Below are positions 24,360-34,985 of a stretch of DNA of 64,000 nt, piece by piece; the first letter of the stretch is position 1, and every line of letters starts with the position of its first letter. The notes beneath the pieces were generated by a model. It had not been told where the DNA came from. It searched no databases and saw only the letters and a list, made by a program, of their open reading frames with translations. The position numbers and the translations under genes are program-made. This DNA is from Trichobilharzia szidati (Eukaryota > Platyhelminthes > Trematoda > Strigeidida > Schistosomatidae): assembly GCA_944472155.2 (NCBI GenBank), contig OX235271.1, forward strand, positions 67,810,416-67,874,415, given 5' to 3'.

Positions 24360-25745
24360 ATTATTGCAAAAGGTTTGGAAGAAAGGCTAGATACATTATC
24401 AAACTACCAAGAAGGGAGACTTAGACCCCTGCAAGAAGTGGCGTGGAATAATGCTCTTGTTCACGCCAAGTAAAACACTAAGTCACGTCATCCTGGAGAG
24501 AATAAAGGATTCATTGGATGCAGAACTGCGCCACCTACCGGAACAAGCCGGATTTAGGAAAGGTAAATCATGTGCTGATCAATTTCAACCCTACGCATCG
24601 TCATCGAAAAAAAACATAGAATGGCAGTCAAACCTCTACCTCAACTTCATCGAATTCGAAAAGGCCTTCAACAGACAGCGTTGACTGAGAAGCAATTTGG
24701 AAACTACTTTAACACCAAGACGTGTAGTGCTCAAACCTTCATCAGCCTCATTCAACAGAAGACAATATGACGTCACGTGTTAGGTGATCCACAACGCGAA
24801 ACTCAGCGAGGCGTTTGAGGTGCATACAGGAGTAAGACAATGCTGCTTGCTTATTATCACCGATGATATTCTTAATTGTGGTAGACTGAATTATGCCTCA
24901 GACTGTTGGGGGCGAGGAGTCAGGAATACGCTGTACCACCGATAAGAAGACTAGAAGATCGGGATTTTGCGCGTGGATGATTTATGTTTAATGTCACACA
25001 AACCCGAAGACTTACAGGCGAAAACCAACAAACTGGCTGAAGAGGCTGACTGGCAGCGAAGACAGGACTGCCGGTGAACATAGAGAAGACGGTGATGAAG
25101 ATAACCAACGAACCGCAACAACAACAACATCCAGCACCAATCACAATCAATGGGGGAGGTTTTTCAGAGGTTACTTTTTTCACTTATCTAGGAAGCACCG
25201 TTTCAACCACACGCAGGCAGAACGGATAAAGATGTCAAAGTCACCCAGAATAGGAAAGGAAAGATACGCCTTCATCAACGTGGAACCAGTTTGGAGATCT
25301 GCACTCCGCATAAGGAACACCAATGTAAAGTTGGTCCTTCTATACGGGTCAGAAACTTGCACCACGTGTCACAAAAAGTATTTCCAACAAGTCACAGACT
25401 TTTATCAACAGCTGCCTTCACGTGCTCCATACTGCAAATCAAATGGCCGACTGGCCAGAAAGAATTAGCAACAAGAAACTGTAGGAACAAACTAACATAT
25501 ATAGGAGAAAATGGAGATGGATTGGGGATTGAGGAGACCGTCGAATGAAATCGCCCGCAATGAAGGCCGTCCCCCGAGTGGAATCCCAATCGGAAGTGAC
25601 AAGTGGGTCGTCAGTCCTAGGTTGACATGGAGGAGATCGTGTGAGGAGAGATTATGGGTGATCATGAACCCAGATGAAGAGGACAGCAGAAAATAGAAGA
25701 AAGTGGAGATGTGTTGTTGAAGCCCTATGTTCCACTCGAAACCCA
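24360..25745 (+). mobile_element. RTE-type LINE, 5'-truncated and degenerate (RTE-3)
   Basis: Follows RTE-1 in order: TKKGDLDPCKKWRGI, LERIKDSLDAELRHLPEQAG, NFIEFEKAFNRQR (catalytic Asp position reads Glu), VDDLCLMSHKPEDLQAK near 24970-25020, then the C-terminal part and a GAAGCCCTATGTTCCACTC 3' end with AAT-rich tail. Multiple frameshifts and stops break it. The 78-codon frame 24451-24684 is its longest clean piece. Confidence 0.85.
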
Positions 25746-25793
25746 AAAAATAATAAAATAATGATACCCAGAGACTAAATGCACTTAAATATT

Positions 25794-26004
25794 AATTAAA
25801 GTATAATTATATTTCAATAGTTTATACAATGATAAGTTTTGTTATTGGTAACATTTCGGGAACAAAACAATTCCAACAGTGGTGTGAGCACGGGTAGTAA
25901 TATTGCTCGAAATATTACCAACAGAACTTATCATTGTGTGTAAACTATTGAAATATAATTATACTTTATTTGATCTAATCCAAAATGCTCAAACTTTTTA
26001 CTGA
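25794..26004. mobile_element. 211-bp foldback insertion with 12-bp target duplication
   Basis: Inverted arms of ~58 bp (about 25797-25860 and 25909-25967) both contain ATAATTATATTTCAATAG and AATGATAAGTT. The perfect direct repeat CACTTAAATATT flanks it at 25782-25793 and 26005-26016. The spacer has GCTCGAAATATTACC, reminiscent of PLE 3' ends in this window (GCTCGAAACGTC...AATATTACTG), so a PLE-derived mini-element is likely. A MITE is the alternative. Confidence 0.75.
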
Positions 26005-26016
26005 CACTTAAATATT

Positions 26017-27344
26017 GTTGTCGATGAGACATCTTTGTTGTGTTAATGATACTACCTGGCCGTTCAAACTTTAGGAGATGAAAGGAGGCTAAAAACAGAA
26101 GTTTGCCACCTTAGCCCACGAGATACATCTTCACAATCTATTGAGGTCAAGTGTTACTACCTGGGTTGAAGACTTCGGTAGGGGAGGCGAGGTTCAGAAC
26201 GACCCGGTGGTTGGTAACAATAAGCTTAAACCGGTTAAGAATAGCTGCGCATATTTCAGAATGAACGTCAAATACTAAATATGCAAGCTGTTTACCGAGA
26301 CAACCCTGTAGTTCGGCCTTAAGTGTGCATTTATCTGGAATCTAGATAACCAGGTTGCGCAAGGGTTGATGGAAAAGTTAAAATAAGTGGAGCAGAATTC
26401 GAACCACATATAGTCATGGGGAAAACGTAAAATCCCTAGCGTTTCGCATGTTAAGCTGTTAGTTAATCTATTCTTAATAAGGAAAATTATAAGGGAAGCG
26501 TACACTTGGCTTTGCTAGACCCGGAAAAGAACACGCCTTTTGTCTGTTTTCAGGACAAGCAAAGAAATGTAGTCACAGAAACCCACAGGGAACGTGCGGT
26601 CTTGGAAGTGATAGCCAAAAACCTAACATCTACTACACTCCCTCAAAGCACCATCGACGGTACAACAAAATTCAATATAATTCACATCTACAGCACTGTT
26701 TTCCTATCATGAATATTCCGGAAACATTATAAAAATAAATGGTAGTTCCAGAATCATCAAAACTTAAAGTGTTTCGCTAAGGTATTTAAGTACTTAGAGG
26801 ATAACTACTTAACATAACTAGATATTCTAACATTAACATACATTTAACAGATGAGACATCTTAATGAAAAAACATAGGTATTGACACAATTGACTAACCA
26901 CAAATTTTTAAAGGAGCCTGAAGTTCCAGCAAAATGGGTTGTGATAAGAATATTTGTCTGGAAGTAACGCAGAGATACCGGACTTCCTCTTCCTTCATGT
27001 TAACCGTAGTTCCAGGCCTAGACGTCCGGACTGAACTATAAATGCAAATCCAATTGAAAAATTACCTTCCAGAAGTCTGTTGATAAACTCATCTATGTCT
27101 AATTCCGAAGTCATAAATAGGGAAATGCAGATGACAGAAACACGTTTGAATCTCAGAGAATCCCGCTAATTAGGGTCATTACACAACTGAGACGATTAAA
27201 AGAAAAGATGTGGTGTGAGGTTGGGTGAAGATTTTTATGAACCATGAGGACATGTATATATATCTATCCGAAGGAAAAATCTAATAAAATTTATTTCGAC
27301 TGATTTTTCATTACTAAGAACAAAACTTTCTGTATACAGCTAAC
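26017..27344. other. No gene seen
   Basis: AT-rich sequence between the foldback insert and the CR1-like LINE 3' end. No motif-bearing frame was found. Confidence 0.45.
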
Positions 27345-27395
27345 ATGCAGTTTACAGTTTACAATTTATTTAGGATAGTAGGCTATATGCCTGTG

Positions 27396-30119
27396 TTATT
27401 CCTTTCGATTTGTTGCACACAGGATGTCCAATCTCGCCTTGAACGAATCAACGGATGGCGCTGATACGAAGTGTTCCGGTAGGGAGTTCCATTGGTTCAC
27501 AATTCGATGCGAAAAACGGATCTCCAGACGCAGACGATTCGACCGTGGTTTTTGAACCTTGAGGTGATGTCCTCGCAATTGGTTGGTGCTAGAAGGAAGA
27601 AATAAATTAGATAAATTTGCTCCAAAATCATTTCTTAGGATACGGTATGCTAGTATTAGGTCACCCCTAAGTCGTCTGTATGACAGTGGAAATAAACCCA
27701 GTCGACTTAACCTCTCCTCATATGAGAGGGTTGAGAAACCCTTTATTAGCTTAGTTCCTACTCTTTGCACCCTTTCTAATAAGTCTATTTCGTATTTGAA
27801 ACACGGGCTCGCTGCCTGGATCCCATATTCCAAATGAGGTCTGATATAAGTCGGATATAATATACGAAATATATCAGCGTCAAAGTTCGCAAAAGCCTTG
27901 CGTATGGCCCATAATATTCGAAAACCCTTAGTGGCTGCAGCTCTACAGTTTGTTACTGTTTTCAAGTCATGCTGCACAACCACTCCCAAGTCCTTGTACT
28001 CAGTGACCACTGGGAGAGTAACGCCATTCATTGAGTAATTGTGCACGTGACTATGAGATACATGCATAACTACACTCTTGCTTAAGTTAATCTCCAAGGC
28101 CCAGTGCTTACACCAATCACTTAACAAGTTTAAATCTTCCTGCAAAGCAAGTTGATCACTGTCATCGTGTAAAGCCCTCCATATCTTGATGTCATCAGCA
28201 AACAGTAAGCAGGATGACTTAACTACCGATGGAATCTCATTAACATAAATCAGGAAAAGAAGTGGGCCTAGAATTGTACCCTGAGGAACGCCACTCTTAA
28301 CCGATTCCCATGTTGATAAAACCCCGTTAACTCGTACTCTTTGTCTTCTGTCCTTTAGAAAGTCTTGAATCCAGTCGGCAACCACTTTATTGATTCCCAG
28401 ACTACCTAACTTTACTAGAAGACCTGAATGAGAAACCCTGTCAAACGCCTTGCTAAGGTCGATGAATATGGCATCCACCGGTATATTAGCATCAGCTGAG
28501 CTTGCCCAACTTTCTCTGGCCAAAAGAAGGTTCGTCAAGCAAGAATGACCTGCTCTAAAACCATGCTGTTCCACAGTGAAAAGTTTGTTCCCTTCAATGA
28601 ACTGAATGATAGCATCACGAATTATTCTTTCTAGTAGTTTAACAACAATACTGGTCAAACTAACAGGACGATAGTTCTGAACTAAGTTTCTAGATCCGGT
28701 TTTGAAGACCGGACTAATGATGGCATCTTTCCAGTCTCTTGGACATTTAGACTGGTCCAGAGACATATTGAAGATTACCGACAATGGCTCGGCTATGTTT
28801 TCAGCCAATGCTGTTAATATACGTGGGTGGAGTTCATCAGGGCCACTGGACTTACTAGGATTGAGCCTTAGAAGCCACTTTAGGACAGTATCCTTTCCAA
28901 TGTATAAGGGTGCCATTTTCAAGTTACCTTCTGGAAAAGTTACAAAGTTGGTATCAATATTATCAGAGAATACCTGACTAAAGTGCTTGGACAAAGCCTC
29001 AGCCTTAGTCAAGTTATCCTCAGCCATGTTTGTCTGGTCATCTTCAAGCATAAAAGGTGGGATAGCATCACTCTTACGTGTTCTTCTCTTGATATATGAG
29101 AAGAGTCTTTTTGGGCAGCCTGGTGAACTTTTAACTAACTGGGTTTCGTAAGCTATCCTTGACTGGTGAATCAAAGTTTTACACTGGTTTCTGTTTTCAT
29201 AGTATTTCAGCCGGAACTGCTGTAGCCCAATAGAAACAAAGAGATTCCAGAACCTTTTTCTCCGTCTTAGGAGTGTTATAGCTTGTCTATTTATCCATGG
29301 TGGCCGATTTGTTGGCCTTTTAGGAACCCTCCAGGGAATGAAATCAGTGGTAACCCTCTCAAGTGTATTCTTAAATCTATCCCATTCATCTTCAATGGAT
29401 GAGACCATATTGACTGAACAGTCGGCAGTTGAAGCACGCTCCTTTATAGCGACTATGTCAGCATGCCAAACACTAGGTCGGGATTTGGGTTGAAAACTGA
29501 CTGAATTGCCAGCCCTTAAGTTAAAATCTAACACCCTATGATCACTATTTGCTAGAGGTGGATGAATAACTAGACCATCCACGTCGTCGTTGTCATGAGT
29601 AATCACTAAGTCCAGTAAGGAAGATCCTTGGGTAGAACCGAATCTTGTATTACCTAAGACATGTTGTGTCAGGGCATTTTCCATGGTAGTCAAGAGTAAC
29701 CGGCTGTCAAACTTATTAGCGGATCCTGGAGATGTGACAGCTACCCAGTCTATATGAGGTGCATTAAAGTCACCTAGAATAAGACAGCTACTGTGCTTAC
29801 TCCATTGTTTGAGGTGATCTAAAATAAAGTCATCACACTGACAATAGGGACTTCTATACAGAACCCCAATGAGTAGAGTGCCAGTTGCAAAGCTTACTTC
29901 ACAGCTAATTACCTCACTTGTCCCACTGTCATGCGCTTCAGATTTCACGGAACGAACATGTAGGGAGTTGTTGATGTACAGAGCAACCCCGCCACCTTTA
30001 CGACCCTTAACCCTGTCGCTGCGCAAGCAACTAAATCCGCATAGCTCAGGTGTGTCATCTAATCTAGAAACCAGCCATGTTTCAGTAACGGCCACAATCC
30101 CTGGGCTAAGGTCTTCCAC
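27396..30119 (-). CDS. CR1-like endonuclease-reverse transcriptase polyprotein
   Basis: Open for 907 codons. The endonuclease covers residues ~1-215 with TETWL, ILGDFNAPHIDW (~113-124) and SDHRVLDFNL (~190). A Lys/Arg-rich linker follows with YIKRRTRKSD. The RT spans ~430-720 with GPDELHPRIL, VFKTGSRNLVQNYRPVSLTS, IFIDLSKAFDRVSHS (motif A Asp kept), SGVPQGTILGPLLFLIY (motif B) and LLFADDIKIW (FADD). The C-terminus includes PTYIRPHLEYG and EERLSRLGLF-type blocks seen in CR1/jockey elements. The frame continues upstream of the assigned ATG as TNIRSIGNKFHELG, which contains the usual first catalytic Asn, but a TAA near 30165 precedes it. The protein as annotated therefore lacks that strand. Confidence 0.9.
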   Translation of the reverse strand: MEDLSPGIVAVTETWLVSRLDDTPELCGFSCLRSDRVKGRKGGGVALYINNSLHVRSVKSEAHDSGTSEVISCEVSFATGTLLIGVLYRSPYCQCDDFILDHLKQWSKHSSCLILGDFNAPHIDWVAVTSPGSANKFDSRLLLTTMENALTQHVLGNTRFGSTQGSSLLDLVITHDNDDVDGLVIHPPLANSDHRVLDFNLRAGNSVSFQPKSRPSVWHADIVAIKERASTADCSVNMVSSIEDEWDRFKNTLERVTTDFIPWRVPKRPTNRPPWINRQAITLLRRRKRFWNLFVSIGLQQFRLKYYENRNQCKTLIHQSRIAYETQLVKSSPGCPKRLFSYIKRRTRKSDAIPPFMLEDDQTNMAEDNLTKAEALSKHFSQVFSDNIDTNFVTFPEGNLKMAPLYIGKDTVLKWLLRLNPSKSSGPDELHPRILTALAENIAEPLSVIFNMSLDQSKCPRDWKDAIISPVFKTGSRNLVQNYRPVSLTSIVVKLLERIIRDAIIQFIEGNKLFTVEQHGFRAGHSCLTNLLLARESWASSADANIPVDAIFIDLSKAFDRVSHSGLLVKLGSLGINKVVADWIQDFLKDRRQRVRVNGVLSTWESVKSGVPQGTILGPLLFLIYVNEIPSVVKSSCLLFADDIKIWRALHDDSDQLALQEDLNLLSDWCKHWALEINLSKSVVMHVSHSHVHNYSMNGVTLPVVTEYKDLGVVVQHDLKTVTNCRAAATKGFRILWAIRKAFANFDADIFRILYPTYIRPHLEYGIQAASPCFKYEIDLLERVQRVGTKLIKGFSTLSYEERLSRLGLFPLSYRRLRGDLILAYRILRNDFGANLSNLFLPSSTNQLRGHHLKVQKPRSNRLRLEIRFSHRIVNQWNSLPEHFVSAPSVDSFKARLDILCATNRKE

Positions 30120-30187
30120 TAAGACACCTAGCTCGTGAAATTTGTTCCCGATACTACGTATATTAGTTTACACTACCTTCAGGCTTC

Positions 30188-30388
30188 CTATGCGGTCTGG
30201 CTTATCCACACAGGTCTTGGAAGCATACGTTTCCAAGACCTGACTATTTGAAAACCCACCAGTTTAAGGTTAGTCTCACCATTTTTACGTCTTGTTTCTG
30301 GCTGGGACAAAACTTCTTTTCGTTTAAGTCTGTCCATAAAGTACTTGGAAATGCACAAATCTGAGGAATTAGTGAATAGAGATTTCAC
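30188..30388 (-). pseudogene. Possible upstream ORF remnant of the CR1-like LINE
   Basis: A 66-codon basic frame just upstream and out of frame with the polyprotein. It has no zinc knuckle or recognisable ORF1 motif. It could be the tail of ORF1 or a shifted part of the polyprotein N-terminus. Confidence 0.35.
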
Positions 30389-30419
30389 GATTTCACTATC
30401 AACCCAATTCCCTGAATCT

Positions 30420-33400
30420 CAGAATATTAGATTTTGCCAGATGTATGATGTTCAGTTACCCAGACCTGAAAGGCAAATAAGGCATCTCCCCCCTAATACC
30501 TGAGAGTCTCGAGTCTCCGGGAGCATCTGGAGAATATTTTCACTTGACAAAGGGGACAACAATCGGTATTAAAAATGCTTTGTAATCACCTATACTGAGA
30601 CAATTTTCATAACATCTCTTTCTCAAAGTGTCTGTTCTGACAGAGAAGTGAGTAAATGAATTTTGGTAAGAGTCAATAACTCGGAAAAGTGTGTAGATTA
30701 GCCTGGACTCCTCATTGCTGAGGTGAGCAAGGCACTGCTAACTTAACCCACATGTCCAGAATGGTGCTTGTTGCGTCTGATAATACACTCTCAGTCACTG
30801 AAGTTTCACTCTATATACCACTTTACATCTTGCGTAAATTAGACAGTTTGTGATCAATGAGACTGTTGTACATTTCTTGTTTGAATGTACCTCTTTGTGG
30901 ACCAAGAGTCATTTTGTGTCCAGCCACTCTGTTTTTTGTATTTGGTAAGGAACAACCTCATACTTAATGATTTGTACCGTGTTTATCTAACAATATGTTT
31001 AGCAGGACAATAATCTTGCAGTTCTTCAAAAGTTTGTTGTCAATATTATTCTATTTGGAACAGTTCAGTTTTGTTTTGGAATCGGCTGAAGATTGCTAGC
31101 CCCTCTTTTCAAAAAGTTGTAGTGCACCTTAAATGTTTGCAGTTTTTATTTCAACGCATACACGTACGATGGCGCCGCGCCATCTTTTCTTGCCTGGGTA
31201 TTTTCGTCTTGGCTCTTCCACTCTGTGCTGGCAACACGCGCGTTTCTCGGAGTCCGTAGCTCAGCCATACTTGCCAGATAATTCCTAAAAATCTTCCCTC
31301 CTAATGACCTTAGCATTTTTATTCTGCTTAAACATATTGCTCAGTGGAGCATTCTGCTAAATAACTGAGTGTTTTGATTTTTGTCTGGTTATCAGTGAGT
31401 ACAAGTCAGGTAGTGACAGTAGGATCATTATATTCAGTAAGGCAAGAATAAGTGTGATGTAGTAATTGGCAAAACTATCTGCCCTATGAAGTCATTTGTG
31501 CAGTGGCCATAACGACGCTATTTAATCTCAAGATGAAGAAATAGCTGAATACGTGTTGCAAACAGACTGTTTCTTAAGGAAATTTGTGAATACCGATCAG
31601 TGAGGACCTGAAATAAGTAATCAGATCCAAATGAAACCTAAAGAAACAATATTCCAGATGATGACATTTATTTCATGTGGCTATTTTATGGGAATGACTG
31701 GACAGTAGTAACTCAATACTTACGGGAGGAGCAATTCTATCACTCATAGAAAATTTAAATCAGTTCACTATATGCTGAAAATTGCACTGAAGATGTTTTC
31801 CAGACCAATTCCTTGCTGGTATAGCGAACACCTTACAACAAGGAAACTGCTTCTTCCCCGGCAAATAACAAACGCCTTATTCACACCTAATACCTACAGT
31901 AATACTCTAGATTATCATACTAGTATCTCTCATAGCACGCAATATCTAAACGACCAACTACGCCCGAGTGACTTTTCACAACCCATCCCTAAGTATCGAA
32001 TTGATGAAAACGTCACCTCGGTTAATACATGTACAGAAACTAGTCTAACTTGACAACTGATACTCCCCAGTATAATTCAGACGTATTTTAAAGTAACATC
32101 ACAGAAAGTTGACCTGTTTGATTTGTTTTCATGCGTTTTCTTGTAAATATAAGTCACCTTTTGTGCAAGAATTCCTCACTATTATGATTGGTCGGCTGAA
32201 GGCCACTAGTGCCTTCGCATCCCTTGGGACGCTATTGTTGAACTTTGCCGTGTTTTCAATGAAAATATGGCTTTGTTCAAAGATTTTTGTTGTCAGTTTG
32301 TTTCTTCCTCCAACGCAACCAGACTTTAATCAAACGACTGATAAGAACAGAAGAGTAAGTTTTAGCTTAATTAAAGGCTTAGATACTTAAGATAAAATAG
32401 ATTATAATAGTACGCAAATAAAAAGGTTATCGTGATGTAGATAAGTGATATTTCAGTGAGAATTAAATTCAAAATCTGAAAGCTTAGAACCCGTAGGACC
32501 AGCTGACCTGTAAAGGCCCATGGGGTAGCATATTGACAAGAAGCTGAGCAGGCCTGTAGATGGTAGGAGCCAAATCATTTTTTATAATTTAGATCCGTAT
32601 AACCCTTACTGTTCTTTTCGCTTAAGGATCTAGAATAATATTTAATCCTCGAGCTGTCAAAAAATGAATGTTGCTGTCCTACAGATCGGAGCGACTCACA
32701 TTTGTGACAACCACCATATCTGCTGATCAGCATGCGCCATTGACACTGCGTGATGTTGAACTGTGTCTGTAGAAACGACATGCTTATTTATAATGAAATA
32801 TATAATTATTCATATATGCATGAGATTCTGTGAGCCAGTTGTATGTGAAAACCTGCCATTATATGAGTTGACATCACGCTTGAATTGAAACAGTTTGAAC
32901 AGTTTGGTGCCCTGCGTGTTACTTTTTAGTGCTCTAGGCAGCGCACTGATAGTGTGGTTTCTTTTGGTATGTCTAAGTTAGCAGTTTGTTGATATTTCCA
33001 AGGATACTACACAAGGTACAAAAGCGGCATTTAAGGGCCACTATTGAATCCAACTTATGACGAAACCATACTCCACCACAGTGCCTAATTTCTATTATTT
33101 TCGAATAAGAAGGTTAGGGTTTTCCCGTCGATTCCTAGGGACTCAGCTATGTCTAGGAAACGTAGTGATGAAACTTTAGGCAGATGTTTAGCCTTGATTG
33201 AAGTCCTCATAAGTTGTCACCCATACTTATCGACAGCGTTCGTACGGAATCACGGTTACGTTTAGTAACAAGTTCATATCTTAAGGAGTACTGGCCTAGC
33301 ATGCCGCATTATCTGCAAGCATGTCAGTAGACCACAAGAATACCAGAACGAAAGTTTCATTTCAGTGCAGCTCATTTTTTCTTTACATATATGGACTAAG

Positions 33401-34985
33401 CGAAGTCCAAAATGAAAGCCTCCATTTTGAAAAGTATTTCCGACTATTCGAGGAAAAATGTCCAGTATCGAAATTGCATCCCGTTTAAATTCTTTTTCAG
33501 TTCAAACAGACGGAACTGGTTGCCTACATCCAAAGTTTTTTGGCGTTACAAATTGGAACAAAGAATACCTGAATGGTTACAACTGAGTGTGTTGAATCAA
33601 TTGTCACAACTGATTATCCATAAGTCGCAAAACACTCATTCACGAATTTTGTGTGTCTTCGTCCCAATGGAACTCATTAGCTTACCACTGGATTTAGGAC
33701 ACTGATAGATCTCATTAAGACTCGACATTCCCAGAAGTAATACGGATTAAGTTCATAGCAAACCATTTCGTAAGGCATAGCCAAATCATAATAAATTAGA
33801 CATTTACATGATTAACAGACACGACTATGTCTGATTTAAGTATACAGTAAATCCAGCCATCATAGTTTATTCTAATTTTGGGATGTAAAACATTTTACTA
33901 GCAGGAAAAATGTAGTGCTAATTATGCGCATATATTATTAACTGCTAGTAACTGTAGCATCGAATCTCACTCCAAAAATATATTTATCGATACTCTGTTA
34001 GTGGTCTGAGCTAAAATACCAAAAAAGGTGCACAACAGATTAATGTTTCATAAAATAGTCTTGGTACAGCACACTATCTCCCATCCCCCAAATTTTTTCT
34101 CTGAATATCAACGTAGAGTGCGTGAATGGTCTACAGTGTTATTAATTCACAAGATCCTGAAATTCTGAACGTCCTTCAGTGCTTTCTCAACTTCTTTCCA
34201 GCTGTAGAAACAATCCTTGAGTATAATCTCACTGAAAGTTTCAATCACATCAGTGCTGGTTTCACTAATACTGGTGAACCGCAATGTACTTCGAAAAAAA
34301 GCTTCGTTAATTGAACCCATTATTGCTACAGCTTGTCAATGTTAACTCTCAAGGAAGATAAATTATCAGACTCCATAGCTTTAAAATATTGAAGCATAGC
34401 ATACAACTGCAACTAAATAAATGCATTGAGACCCGTGGATCCGTAGTCACTGAAAACCACAGGAACGCTTATTCATTCTCAACACAGTTTATGACCCAAA
34501 GAGACTAATAACTGTATAAAAACGGTGAAACACCGTTATAATAGCCGAATTTCGCATCTAGAATCATCACAACACACGGCAAAGCACACATCACGAAACT
34601 GCACAACACCATACACAACCGCAAGTACCTGCTTAGAATTAAATATTCAGCTTGCCGCCACTGCTGTAGCCAATGAGTCAGGTGGCAAATAAAGCGGGCT
34701 GAATTTAAGGTGCGACAGCGCCTACCCTCACCCATTAAGGACGTTACGTCGGTAATTTTTGGATGCAGTGAGACTAAGAATATTTGTAGAGATGCCGCGA
34801 AAAGTTGTATTACCGTCTCTTCCCAGTAGTTTTCCTTGTAATTCCAGGGTTGTTGTCAACAATTCTCACTGAAGTTCACTATCTCCTTTTCGAAGGCCAG
34901 CCAGTTTCTCAAGATCTATATTGTCTATATGGATAAAGAACTATGTGTGCAATGGGACCAGAAACGCTGTTGCGAATGCTTCACG
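30420..34985. other. 4.5 kb without a recognisable gene
   Basis: Frames here reach at most ~97 codons (33412-33705) and none carries a motif I can defend. A GC-rich hairpin GATGGCGCCGCGCCATC lies at 31168-31184. The frame 34505-34735 on the minus strand may be downstream Gypsy or unique sequence. Host exons too short to recognise could be hidden. Confidence 0.4.

Larger units (their letters stand above)
27345..30400 (-). mobile_element. CR1-like LINE, nearly complete
   Basis: Minus-strand element carrying endonuclease and RT in one long open frame. Its 3' end shows a tandem 8-mer TGTAAACT TGTAAACT-like repeat (27348-27363), like the short 3' repeats of CR1 elements, rather than a poly(A) tail. 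The 5' limit near 30400 is uncertain. Unlike the RTE copies it has few disabling changes and looks relatively young. Confidence 0.85.

Noticed and set aside
27583..30138. Plus-strand frames at 27583, 28702 and 29869
   Set aside because: They are antisense shadows of the CR1-like polyprotein.
31071..31259. Plus frame resembling a signal-peptide protein (CLGIFVLALPLCAGNTR)
   Set aside because: 62 codons only, no upstream exon or conserved motif, start codon context not convincing.
33412..33705. 97-codon plus frame with RIPEWLQ and SQLIIHKSQNTH, faintly like a PLE GIY-YIG domain
   Set aside because: No YIG motif and no Cys-rich lead-in; resemblance rests on a few residues. An alignment to PLE endonucleases would be needed.
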